A DNA stretch of 22,812 nt, taken from assembly GCA_913048145.1 (NCBI GenBank), contig CAJWVP010000006.1, forward strand, positions 1-22,812, written 5' to 3'. The notes below the pieces were generated by a model that searched no databases, was not told the origin of the DNA, and saw nothing but the letters and a program-made list of their open reading frames with translations. The stretch's first letter is position 1; every line of letters starts with the position of its first letter. Position numbers and translations under genes: made by a program. This DNA comes from an uncultured Rhodospirillaceae bacterium (GTDB lineage: Bacteria > Pseudomonadota > Alphaproteobacteria > Rhodospirillales > Casp-alpha2). Positions 8,257-15,065 of this stretch are shown one piece after another.

Positions 8257-8271
8257 TGTGATGGTATCACA
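8257..8271. promoter_or_regulatory. Perfect palindrome TGTGAT-GGT-ATCACA in the erpA leader
   Basis: Six-base arms are perfectly inverted around a three-base centre. The site lies 24 bases before the erpA ATG and just downstream of the possible -10, where a repressor would bind. It resembles a CRP half-site pair (TGTGA, TCACA), but the spacing is five rather than six bases. The regulator is unknown. Confidence 0.5.
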
Positions 8272-8281
8272 ACCATCCACT

Positions 8282-8309
8282 TATGTATGTCGAAAAGCGC
8301 GGAAGTCAA
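8282..8309 (-). promoter_or_regulatory. Possible erpA promoter
   Basis: On the minus strand TTGACT (8304-8309, five of six to the -35 consensus) is followed after 16 bases by TACATA (8282-8287), a weak -10. The distance to the erpA start gives a leader of roughly 45 bases that would contain the TGTGAT palindrome. Confidence 0.35.
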
Positions 8310-8427
8310 TTCATCCAATTAATAAATATAGGTGTTGGGTCTAGACACGTTCCCTGATAGTGAGGAAAACGATATGGTCCTTACTATCGCCGAAGGAAAA
8401 ATTGACCCGGCTTTAATGGCAATGGGT

Positions 8428-8456
8428 TTGAGACAGAACTTAAAATGAACTTTAAA
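8428..8456 (+). promoter_or_regulatory. Probable sigma-70 promoter for dgt
   Basis: TTGAGA (8428-8433) and TTTAAA (8451-8456) are separated by 17 bases, five and four matches to the consensus hexamers, in AT-rich DNA. The leader to the dgt start would be about 140 bases. Confidence 0.45.
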
Positions 8457-8491
8457 TGGAGATAAATACAGAGAATTAATATTCGGCTTTT

Positions 8492-8504
8492 CTATTTTAA
8501 ATAG
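8492..8504. repeat. Palindrome CTATTT-T-AAATAG
   Basis: A 13-base perfect inverted repeat around a single T in the dgt leader, about 100 bases before the start. It may be a protein-binding site or only a product of the AT-rich composition. Confidence 0.35.
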
Positions 8505-8605
8505 TATTTCCGTACGGTGGCGTATTCGGGCCCAAATGTTTACTTTGCCGTTGGCCGTCGAGCCTCGGGCTTGTCGTTGGGTGTGCGCGAGCGTAGTGTC
8601 GGAGT

Positions 8606-9796
8606 ATGTCAGAAGCGTGGATACCGCCAGTAGATTTGGCATCTTGTGCAAGCCGTGAGTCGGCAAGCCGCGGCCGCCTTTACGAGGAACCGGAAAGTGC
8701 GACGCGTGGCTGTTTTCAGCGTGACCGAGACAGGATTATCCATGCTGCGGCATTCCGTCGATTGGCCTATAAGACGCAGGTCTTCGTCAACCATGAAGGG
8801 GATTTCTTTCGCACGCGATTGACCCATTCCTTGGAGGTGGCACAGATCGCACGATCCGTTTGCCGATATCTACGCATGAACGAAGACCTGGGAGAGGCGC
8901 TTGCGTTGGCGCATGACCTGGGACATCCGCCCTTTGGACATGCAGGGGAAGACGCGCTCAAGGAATTGATGAAGCCCTTCGGCGGTTTCGATCACAACGC
9001 ACAATCCCTGCGGGTCGTGACTAAGCTGGAGGCACGGTACGCCGGATGGAATGGCCTCAATCTCACATGGGAAACCCTGGAGGGCGTAGTAAAGCATAAC
9101 GGACCGCTTCTGGGTCGGGGACGCGAAGCGTTGCCGCGCGCGATCGCTGAATATGCCGAAGTTCAGGACCTGGAACTCGGCACCTACGCAGGGCCGGAAG
9201 CTCAGGTTGCGGCCATGGCTGATGACATCGCCTATAACAACCATGACATCGACGATGGCCTCCGTGCGGGGTTGTTCTCTGTCGCGGATTTGTCAGATGT
9301 GCCGTTGGTTGGCCGTATTTTTTCCGATGTGGGGCGCAATTTTCCGGACCTTGACCTCTCCCGGACCATTCATGAGGCGGTGCGGCGACTGATTGGTGCC
9401 ATGACCAAAGATTTAATCTCAGAGACCACGCGCCGACTTGAGCGGTCGCAAGCCGAAACGGCGAATGACGTTCGGCTTCTGGGCCGTCCGATTGCCGGGT
9501 TCTCGGATCAGATGCGGGAGAACGACGCGAGCATCAAGAAGTTTCTGTTTGAGAACATGTACCGTCACTACAAGCTCAATCGAATGACATCGAAGGGCCG
9601 GCGGGTCGTCAAGGAATTGTTCCATTTGTTGGTCGGGGAACCGGAATGCTTGCCGACTGAATGGCGGGTTTTGGCCGGCCAGCCCGGACATGAGCAAACG
9701 GCGCAGTTGGTGGCTGATTTCCTGGGGGGAATGACCGACCGCTATGCCCTAGACGAACACCGTCGTCTGTTCGATCTACAGGCATCGATTTCATAA
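8606..9796 (+). CDS. dgt: Deoxyguanosinetriphosphate triphosphohydrolase-like protein (HD domain)
   Basis: Hydrolyses dGTP (or other dNTPs) to nucleoside and triphosphate, helping to set dNTP pools. 396 residues, usual for the short alphaproteobacterial form. Seen: SRGRLYEEPESATRGCFQRD, FRRLAYKTQVF, RLTHSLEVAQIAR with metal His 74, ALAHDLGHPPFGHAGE with the HD pair 103-104, and MADDIAYNNHDIDDG with the last metal Asp (206/207). The start ATG at 8606 is the most upstream possible one, since an in-frame TAG lies 12 bases before it; the SD is poor (GGAG only one base away). It is divergent from erpA and followed after 91 bases by the SPOR gene. In relatives I remember, argS sits between these two; it is absent here. 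Confidence 0.96.
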   Translation: MSEAWIPPVDLASCASRESASRGRLYEEPESATRGCFQRDRDRIIHAAAFRRLAYKTQVFVNHEGDFFRTRLTHSLEVAQIARSVCRYLRMNEDLGEALALAHDLGHPPFGHAGEDALKELMKPFGGFDHNAQSLRVVTKLEARYAGWNGLNLTWETLEGVVKHNGPLLGRGREALPRAIAEYAEVQDLELGTYAGPEAQVAAMADDIAYNNHDIDDGLRAGLFSVADLSDVPLVGRIFSDVGRNFPDLDLSRTIHEAVRRLIGAMTKDLISETTRRLERSQAETANDVRLLGRPIAGFSDQMRENDASIKKFLFENMYRHYKLNRMTSKGRRVVKELFHLLVGEPECLPTEWRVLAGQPGHEQTAQLVADFLGGMTDRYALDEHRRLFDLQASIS

Positions 9797-9815
9797 TTTT
9801 TTATCTCCCAGAAGT

Positions 9816-9844
9816 GTCTTTTAATCCACTCTAAGTGATATAAT
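9816..9844 (+). promoter_or_regulatory. Possible promoter for the SPOR-domain gene
   Basis: A perfect -10 hexamer TATAAT at 9839-9844 lies 44 bases before the SPOR gene start. The -35 at 17-base spacing (GTCTTT, 9816-9821) is poor. The 91-base gap between dgt and this gene makes a separate start plausible. Confidence 0.4.
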
Positions 9845-9887
9845 AGACCGATTCGCGAAGCATCCGATTGGGGATTGGAACCGCGCC

Positions 9888-10847
9888 ATGTCGCGCGCTA
9901 GATCTGACTTGAAAGTGACCGCCTCCGACGCCTTGGAGTTCGAAGCCATCCAAAACGACCCCCCAAAACGTAGGCGTGGGTTGAAGTGGGTTGCCTGGGG
10001 GCTGGCGTTTATCGTTTTTCTGGGTGGGGGGTGGTTTGTCTTTGACGACATGCTGATGCGTCTGGCTGGCGAAAATGGAGATGACATACCGCTCATTCGG
10101 GCCGCGGACGGTCCGGTCAAGGTTCGGCCGGAGAACCCAGGCGGCCTGCAGGTTCCCAACAGAGACAAACTCGTCTACGAGCGCATGCAGTCGGGCGCCT
10201 CCTCCTCGTCTGGCGATAGCGTCGTGGAGCGGCTGCTTCCGCAACCGGAGAAGCCTTTGCCGAAGCCGGCGCCGGGTTCGATCGCACCGTCGACGCAGCC
10301 CACCGCTGCGTTGGGTGCGTCCACCGCTGAACGGGTTCCCCCGCCACCCGCATTGCCGACAGCGCGAGTTCCTGCGGTGAAGGACGTGATCTCGGTCAAA
10401 CCGCCACCGCCACCGCCGCTGACAAATGTCCAGCCACGCGGGGCGCCGTTGAACCTCAGGAAAAATTTGGAACGGCCAGCCCAGCCGGCACCCGCCGCCA
10501 TTCAAAAAACGCCGGTGCAAGCTATGCCGACAAACGGCGCGCCAACCAATGGTGCCTCGCCGAATGTCACCCCGACACCGCCGACGGGCGAAAGTTTTCA
10601 TATTCAATTCGCGGCCACCCGCACGCCAGAGAGCGCGCAATCCGAATGGGACCGGATGCGCCGAAAGCACCTCGATTTACTTGGTGACTTACGGCTAACT
10701 GTTACAAAAGTGGACCTTGGCCCGAAGAAGGGTGTATTTTATCGATTGCGCGTTGGACCATTGGCCCATGAGGCTTCCGCCCGGACGCTCTGCAAGGAGC
10801 TCTCGAAACGGAAGATAGGCTGTCTTATCGTCAAACCGGGCCGCTGA
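9888..10847 (+). CDS. SPOR-domain membrane protein, proline-rich
   Basis: A 319-residue bitopic inner-membrane protein expected to bind denuded peptidoglycan at the division septum. Parts in order: cytoplasmic N-terminus with a basic patch (KRRRGLK, 27-33); one TM segment at about 33-52 (KWVAWGLAFIVFLGGGWFVF); a long periplasmic proline/alanine-rich linker (about 115-234) with a PPPPPP run and a short TNGAP/TNGAS repeat; and a C-terminal SPOR domain (about 235-317: SFHIQFAATR, GVFYRLRVGPL, GCLIVKPG). The linker is rich in low-complexity GC codons, which gives open antisense frames that are not genes. It occupies the position between argS and nagZ in alphaproteobacterial gene order. The stop lies inside an 8-bp hairpin just before nagZ. 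Confidence 0.9.
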   Translation: MSRARSDLKVTASDALEFEAIQNDPPKRRRGLKWVAWGLAFIVFLGGGWFVFDDMLMRLAGENGDDIPLIRAADGPVKVRPENPGGLQVPNRDKLVYERMQSGASSSSGDSVVERLLPQPEKPLPKPAPGSIAPSTQPTAALGASTAERVPPPPALPTARVPAVKDVISVKPPPPPPLTNVQPRGAPLNLRKNLERPAQPAPAAIQKTPVQAMPTNGAPTNGASPNVTPTPPTGESFHIQFAATRTPESAQSEWDRMRRKHLDLLGDLRLTVTKVDLGPKKGVFYRLRVGPLAHEASARTLCKELSKRKIGCLIVKPGR

Positions 10848-10856
10848 CGCCCGGTT
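10834..10856 (+). terminator. Hairpin at the SPOR gene end, before nagZ
   Basis: Arms AACCGGGC (10834-10841) and GCCCGGTT (10849-10856) pair perfectly over eight bases around a seven-base loop that contains the SPOR stop codon. There is no T-run after it, so it is not a classic intrinsic terminator. It ends 11 bases before the nagZ ATG and could stabilise the upstream mRNA end or limit ribosome entry. Confidence 0.4.
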
Positions 10857-10867
10857 CCCGTAATAAT

Positions 10868-11902
10868 ATGACCGTACCCTCGATCCCCGTAATTTTTGGT
10901 TGCGCTGGCCCCGAACTATCTAAGGCGGAGCTCGAGTTTTTTTGCCGCTGGAACCCAATTGGATTTATCCTATTCGCGCGTAACTGCGATACGCCCGATC
11001 AAATCCGCAAATTGATTGCGGACTTTAAGAATGCGGTCGACGTCGCTGATCCGCTGATCCTCATTGATCAGGAAGGTGGACGGGTACAACGTCTTGGCCC
11101 ACCGCATTGGCCGACCTATCCGGCGGCGGGATGCGTTGCGGCACTTGCCAAGACGGAACCGGCCGAAGGCCAAAGGTACATGAGCCTACTGGGACGGCTG
11201 TTGGCGTCCGATCTTGAACCGCTTGGGATCACGGTGAACTGCGCGCCAGTCCTGGACGTGCTCCAATCAGAGACCCATGAAATCATTGGAGATCGGGCGC
11301 TTGGCGATGACCCGTCTCACGTGGCGACATTCGGGCGCGCCTTCAGCGAAGGTCTTCTGGCCGGTGGTGTCCTGCCGGTCATCAAGCACCTTCCCGGTCA
11401 CGGGCGTGCACGCGTCGATAGTCACGCGGAGCTTCCTCGGGTTGATACGCCGCTGGCCGAGCTCGAGGCCGTCGACTTTTCGCCTTTCCATGCGCTTCGA
11501 GACATGCCGCTAGCGATGACCGCTCATGTGGTGTTTGAGGCACTTGATCCCGACCGACCGGTGACCACGTCGCCGTCGGCATTGCGGCGCGCTATACGTA
11601 ACCGGATCGGCTATGGCGGCTTGCTGATGTCCGACGACATTTGCATGCGCGCGCTTCACGGCCCCATGGACCAGCGCGCCCGTGATGCGCAACGTTCGGG
11701 TTGCGACCTGGTTCTGCACTGCAATGGCGACATAGCCGAAATGGAGTTGGTCGCTGGCGCAGTGCGGCGAACGTCTCCATTGGTTGGGAGTTGGCTTGCC
11801 CGCGCAGAAGCGTTGCGCCGGTCCTCGGTCCAGGATGACGGCTTTGATGCCGACGTGACGCGCGCAGCGCTTCAGGATGCTCTGTCCGGAGAGAACGGGT
11901 GA
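10868..11902 (+). CDS. nagZ: Beta-N-acetylhexosaminidase (glycoside hydrolase family 3)
   Basis: A cytoplasmic enzyme that removes GlcNAc from anhydro-muropeptides during peptidoglycan recycling. 344 residues, typical of single-domain NagZ. Seen: LILIDQEGGRVQRL (63-76), the substrate/Asp-His dyad loop KHLPGHGRARVDSH (173-186), AMTAHVVFEALD (216-227), and the nucleophile region GGLLMSDDICMRALHG (250-265) with the Asp pair 256-257. The motif order and spacing fit family GH3 NagZ. No Shine-Dalgarno is visible before the ATG (CCCGTAATAAT), and an 8-bp hairpin lies immediately upstream, so translation may depend on the preceding gene. Downstream is an unusual 689-base gap before scpA. Confidence 0.96.
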   Translation: MTVPSIPVIFGCAGPELSKAELEFFCRWNPIGFILFARNCDTPDQIRKLIADFKNAVDVADPLILIDQEGGRVQRLGPPHWPTYPAAGCVAALAKTEPAEGQRYMSLLGRLLASDLEPLGITVNCAPVLDVLQSETHEIIGDRALGDDPSHVATFGRAFSEGLLAGGVLPVIKHLPGHGRARVDSHAELPRVDTPLAELEAVDFSPFHALRDMPLAMTAHVVFEALDPDRPVTTSPSALRRAIRNRIGYGGLLMSDDICMRALHGPMDQRARDAQRSGCDLVLHCNGDIAEMELVAGAVRRTSPLVGSWLARAEALRRSSVQDDGFDADVTRAALQDALSGENG

Positions 11903-12042
11903 GTTTCGACTGACAGGCCGTCGGCTACACAGTGTCCGTATGGGTGCTCCGGGTTCTGATCGTAATCACCTGTCATTAAGCGCGCCCGATTGGACAATGT
12001 GGCGATTAGGCGGCGAAGCGGTTGGGTCGTGTGACCTCCAAT

Positions 12043-12482
12043 CCCCTGAAGCATGTTGGTCTTATCGGTACGTCAATCCTGCTGGTGCTGCTGATTACTG
12101 ATGGATCGATGATGTGTGGATTCGCGAAACCTGGGCCTATCAACTTCGCCAGACCCGCCAGGTATATTGCCGGCGGTGGCGGTGGGACTGGCCAAAAACG
12201 CGATCTTGGTCGTGATCGCGGAGTTCCTTCCGCGCGGGTTATATGGGTTGAGGTCGACCTTTAGGCCCGGGAGGGGCGGAGTTTGTAAAAAGCCTTGGGA
12301 TGGAAATTTTAAGTATATAATTCAATATGTTAGTTATGTAGCCATTGGATTGCGGTCGCGTTCCCGAGGGGGCATCGACCCTATTGGGAATCTGTTTGAC
12401 GCATCCTGAACGCCAGTGATTCTTGATTATTCTCGGCACCTTCCTTGTTGTTCCCTATGCCGTCGAACAGTTCGGCATGTAC
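12043..12482 (+). pseudogene. Decayed fragment of an RND efflux transporter (AcrB-type C-terminal end)
   Basis: Three membrane-like pieces lie in three different frames. First, 12043-12120: PLKHVGLIGTSILLVLLITD, like the region before TM10 of AcrB-type pumps. Second, 12161-12226: GILPAVAVGLAKNAILVVIA then EF, close to the highly conserved GL.AKNAILIVEFA block. Third, 12420-12482: FLIILGTFLVVPYAVEQFGM, like the last TM (LAIFFVPVFFVV). The distance from the KNAIL Lys codon (12194) to the final Phe codon (12441) is 247 bases, about 82 codons; in E. coli AcrB I count about 80 residues between the same points. The order and spacing argue for a real remnant. The intervening part is not alignable by eye and stops interrupt it, so it cannot be functional. 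Confidence 0.45.
12295..12321 (+). promoter_or_regulatory. Possible promoter for the scpA-tatC unit
   Basis: TTGGGA (12295-12300) and a perfect TATAAT (12316-12321) are 15 bases apart, slightly short, in a locally AT-rich stretch. The leader to the scpA start would be about 265 bases. Confidence 0.35.
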
Positions 12483-12591
12483 ATTATATCTTTTGGTGGC
12501 TGGTGGGGGCGCCGACGGAGTATCTTATGCAGACCATCCTCAGCGGCCTGGGATTGCTGTAGGGGTGCCATTATCTCACACGGAACCGCCC

Positions 12592-13473
12592 ATGTCTGAA
12601 TACCCAGAAGAGTTTGAAGAAGGCCAGGCCTTCGACGCGCCGAGCGCGGCATCGGGCGTGTCCCTGGTCCTCGATCTTGCGGGGTTTGAGGGACCCATCG
12701 ACGTACTGCTGACGTTGGCGCGCGAACAGAAGCTGGATATCACACAAATTTCGATGGTGGCCCTGGCTGATCAATACTTGGCGTTCGTCGCCGAGGTACG
12801 GCGCCGTGACCTGGAGTTGGCGGCCGACTATCTGGTCATGGCGGCCTGGTTGGCCTACATGAAATCCCGCCTCTTGTTGCCCGATCTCAATGACGGTGAT
12901 GAGCCGACGGGCGATGAAATGGCCGCCGCCCTTGCCTTCCAGCTGAAGCGCCTGGAGTCGATGCAGCAAGCAGGGAAGACGCTCAGCGAACGGAATAAGT
13001 TGGGCATCGAGTTCTTCCCGCGCGGTGCGCCGGAGGTCTTCCGCCGGACCTTCAACATGACCTATGAAGTGACCCTGTTTGAGATCTTGAAGGCGTATGG
13101 GGACCAACAACGGCGTGGCCAAGATGCAGGCCCCCTGCACATTGAGGCCTTTGAGATCTACACTGTGGAGGAAGCCCTCCAGCGCCTGCGCAAACTCTTG
13201 GGCCCTATTCCTGATTGGCAGAACCTCTTTACCTTCCTGCCGTCGGGTCTGCAAGATCCGCTGCTTTACCGTTCCGCCGTCGCAGCGACATTTGCGGCTA
13301 GTCTTGAAATGGCCCGCGAGGGACAGGTGAAGTTACAGCAGGCCAAAGTCTTCGCGCCGATTTTCGTCAAGGCGGAAGCGCGCCCTGAAGAGCCCGCCAA
13401 CGATGATATGATTGAAACCGAGGCGATGGACACGTCGTCGGAACAGGATGGAATTAAGGATGACCAAGATTGA
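12592..13473 (+). CDS. scpA: Segregation and condensation protein A
   Basis: Kleisin subunit that bridges SMC heads in the chromosome-condensing SMC-ScpAB complex. 293 residues from the ATG at 12592, chosen because the frame further upstream (to 12445) carries unrelated residues and a GGA lies eight bases before this ATG. Seen: FEGPIDVLLTLAREQKLDI (32-50), the hallmark N-terminal helix, then DQYLAF, AADYLVMAAWLAYMKSRLLLP, and a middle EMAAALAFQLKRLESM. The C-terminal winged-helix part (after about 200) is followed by an acidic tail. The stop overlaps scpB by 14 bases, so the two are translationally coupled, as usual for this pair. Confidence 0.95.
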   Translation: MSEYPEEFEEGQAFDAPSAASGVSLVLDLAGFEGPIDVLLTLAREQKLDITQISMVALADQYLAFVAEVRRRDLELAADYLVMAAWLAYMKSRLLLPDLNDGDEPTGDEMAAALAFQLKRLESMQQAGKTLSERNKLGIEFFPRGAPEVFRRTFNMTYEVTLFEILKAYGDQQRRGQDAGPLHIEAFEIYTVEEALQRLRKLLGPIPDWQNLFTFLPSGLQDPLLYRSAVAATFAASLEMAREGQVKLQQAKVFAPIFVKAEARPEEPANDDMIETEAMDTSSEQDGIKDDQD

Positions 13474-14137
13474 ACGTCAAAACCTCCGTCTATTGGAAGC
13501 CGTTCTTTTCGCCGCTGCCGATTCCCTGAGCGAGAAGCAATTGGCAGCGCGTCTGCCCGAGGATGCTGATTTGAAGGGCATGCTGGCCGCCTTGCAATCC
13601 TATTACGAGGGCCGAGGTGTGGAGTTGGTCCGGCGCGGGAAGTCCTGGTGTTTCCGAACCGCGGACGATATCCGACCGCTGTTGGAGAAAGAGATCGACG
13701 TTCCGAGGAAGCTATCTCGCGCGGCGATTGAAACCCTCGCTATCGTAGCGTATCACCAGCCCATCACACGCGCCGAGATCGAAGAGGTGCGCGGCGTCAG
13801 CCTGTCCAAGGGGACGCTGGACGTACTGATGGAAGCGGGCTGGATAAAACCTGGTAAACGCCGCGAGACACCGGGCCGGCCGGCGACCTGGAAGACAACG
13901 GATGATTTTCTCGATCACTTCGGCCTAGAAGATGTTCGGGATTTGCCGGGTATTAAAGAACTGAAGGCCGCCGGATTGCTGGAATCCGGTCCTGCGATCA
14001 ACGCCTATCGTGTGCGTGGTGATGCGCAAGAAACTGGCGAGCAGGAATTAAGTGCCTCCGTCATGTTGCTGCCTGAGGCGATGATGGATGAAGCGGCTGA
14101 GGCCGCAGAACCTTTGGATCCCGAGGCCAGCTGTTGA
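13460..14137 (+). CDS. scpB: Segregation and condensation protein B
   Basis: Partner of ScpA; the dimer binds the kleisin centre and regulates SMC ATPase. 225 residues from the ATG at 13460 (GGAATTAAGG just before it); an in-frame ATG at 13448 would add four residues and cannot be excluded, and one at 13412 adds a basic leader unlike the family. Two winged helices are visible: LLEAVLFAAADSLSEKQLA (11-29), and ETLAIVAYHQPITRAEIEEV (91-110) followed by VRGVSLSKGTLDVLMEAGWI and GRPATWKTTDDFLDHFGL. LEDVRDLPGIKEL is the typical ending of the second domain. An acidic Ala/Glu-rich tail follows. It overlaps scpA by 14 bases and precedes tatA by 103 bases. Confidence 0.95.
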   Translation: MTKIERQNLRLLEAVLFAAADSLSEKQLAARLPEDADLKGMLAALQSYYEGRGVELVRRGKSWCFRTADDIRPLLEKEIDVPRKLSRAAIETLAIVAYHQPITRAEIEEVRGVSLSKGTLDVLMEAGWIKPGKRRETPGRPATWKTTDDFLDHFGLEDVRDLPGIKELKAAGLLESGPAINAYRVRGDAQETGEQELSASVMLLPEAMMDEAAEAAEPLDPEASC

Positions 14138-14240
14138 CTTTCCGTCGTTGTCTAATAGGGAATGAAAGTGTGATTGCAGGTGGCGGGGCATTCTGCCATT
14201 ATCCGGCCCTTAACCATCTGAAAACAGTTGAGAAACCGGA

Positions 14241-14489
14241 ATGGGCACATTTAGCATTTGGCACTGGCTGGTCGTTTTGGTCGTGGTGCTGGTTCTGTTT
14301 GGCGGCGGCGGCAAGATTTCGCGGCTCATGGGCGATTTTGGCAAGGGTCTAAAATCCTTCAAGAAGGGCATGAAGGAAGACGATGTCGCCGAAGTTGATG
14401 CGGCGAAAGAATCGCCACAGGCGATAGATTCGGACAAGGCCGAGATCGTCGAAGCAACGTCGGAAAAGGACAAGGCGGCCAACGGTTGA
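14241..14489 (+). CDS. tatA: Twin-arginine translocase subunit TatA
   Basis: Pore-forming subunit of the Tat system, which exports folded proteins across the inner membrane. 82 residues. Seen: one TM helix at about 5-20 (SIWHWLVVLVVVLVLF), the FGGGGKISRLMGDFGKGLKSF hinge and amphipathic helix (20-40) with the FG turn and basic KK pairs, and an acidic disordered tail. The short length and FGxGK motif distinguish it from TatB. First gene of the tatABC unit, 115 bases before tatB. Confidence 0.95.
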   Translation: MGTFSIWHWLVVLVVVLVLFGGGGKISRLMGDFGKGLKSFKKGMKEDDVAEVDAAKESPQAIDSDKAEIVEATSEKDKAANG

Positions 14490-14604
14490 CATGAGGGCAA
14501 TCGCGAGCGTTTGTCGGGTTTAGAATTTTCCGCCACGCGCACCGATCTGCGCCGGCCCACCTTGCCATTCCTCTGCGGTTGAAGACTGGGAGTATAGATC
14601 CGCC

Positions 14605-15060
14605 ATGTTCGATATCGGCTGGCAGGAACTGTTTGTTCTCGCGGTTTTGGCGATCATCGTGATTGGCCCGAAGGACCTGCCGCGTGCCATACGCACCGTC
14701 ACTCACTGGATTCGTAAGGCTCGCGGCATGGCCCGCGACCTGCAGGACGGTTTGGACGACGTGGTGCGCGAGGCTGAGTTGGACGATATCAAGAAACAGG
14801 CGAACTCTATCATGTCTGACGAACTGGATCCGGCCAATGCGATTGCGCGGGAATTGGATATGACGGAAGAGCAACAGGAATGGTCGAAGGCCGTCGACAG
14901 CCTGAAGGATGAAACCGACCCGGACCGCCTCGCCAACACGGGTGTGGAGGAGGAGTTGGACTTCGTCGAGCCACCGGCTCTGGAACCAATGACAGACCCG
15001 GCGCAAGAGGTTGAAACGACTGGGGAGAATGTGCCAGAAATCACGAAGGCGGGCGGGTAG
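14605..15060 (+). CDS. tatB: Twin-arginine translocase subunit TatB
   Basis: Works with TatC as the twin-arginine signal receptor. 151 residues, with MFDIGWQELFVLAVLAIIVI at the start (Glu 8 in the TM segment, as usual for TatB), the GPKDLPRAIR hinge (21-30), a long amphipathic helix to about 70 (WIRKARGMARDLQDGLDDVV) and an acidic tail rich in Pro and Glu. A GGGAG lies about 12 bases before the ATG, a little far. It ends five bases before tatC. Confidence 0.95.
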   Translation: MFDIGWQELFVLAVLAIIVIGPKDLPRAIRTVTHWIRKARGMARDLQDGLDDVVREAELDDIKKQANSIMSDELDPANAIARELDMTEEQQEWSKAVDSLKDETDPDRLANTGVEEELDFVEPPALEPMTDPAQEVETTGENVPEITKAGG

Positions 15061-15065
15061 GTCTC

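Larger units (their letters stand above)
8233..8605. other. Divergent erpA/dgt regulatory region
   Basis: This 373-base non-coding region between two divergent genes is markedly more AT-rich than its surroundings from about 8310 to 8515. It holds a possible erpA promoter and palindrome on the left, a good dgt promoter candidate near 8428-8456, and a 13-base palindrome at 8492-8504. The 3' 90 bases before dgt are GC-normal. No ORF here looks coding. Confidence 0.7.
11903..12591. other. Large gap between nagZ and scpA
   Basis: 689 bases without an intact gene, inside a cluster that is otherwise tightly packed. It contains the proposed RND-pump remnant (12043-12482), an AT-rich patch at about 12295-12345 with a promoter candidate, and the scpA leader. 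The frame upstream of scpA is open back to 12445, but the extra 49 residues do not resemble ScpA. Confidence 0.75.

Noticed and set aside
8319..8666. 115-codon frame in the erpA/dgt spacer
   Set aside because: It runs through the AT-rich promoter region and into dgt antisense; no SD and no protein-like composition.
9831..10670. 279-codon antisense frame over the SPOR gene
   Set aside because: It is produced by the GC-rich proline linker codons of the SPOR gene; the translation is an Arg/Gly-rich shadow.
12445..12591. N-terminal extension of ScpA
   Set aside because: The added 49 residues do not match ScpA and run through the suspected remnant; ATG 12592 fits.
12571..13254. 227-codon antisense frame over scpA
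   Set aside because: scpA on the plus strand carries the kleisin motif; the antisense protein has no recognisable features.
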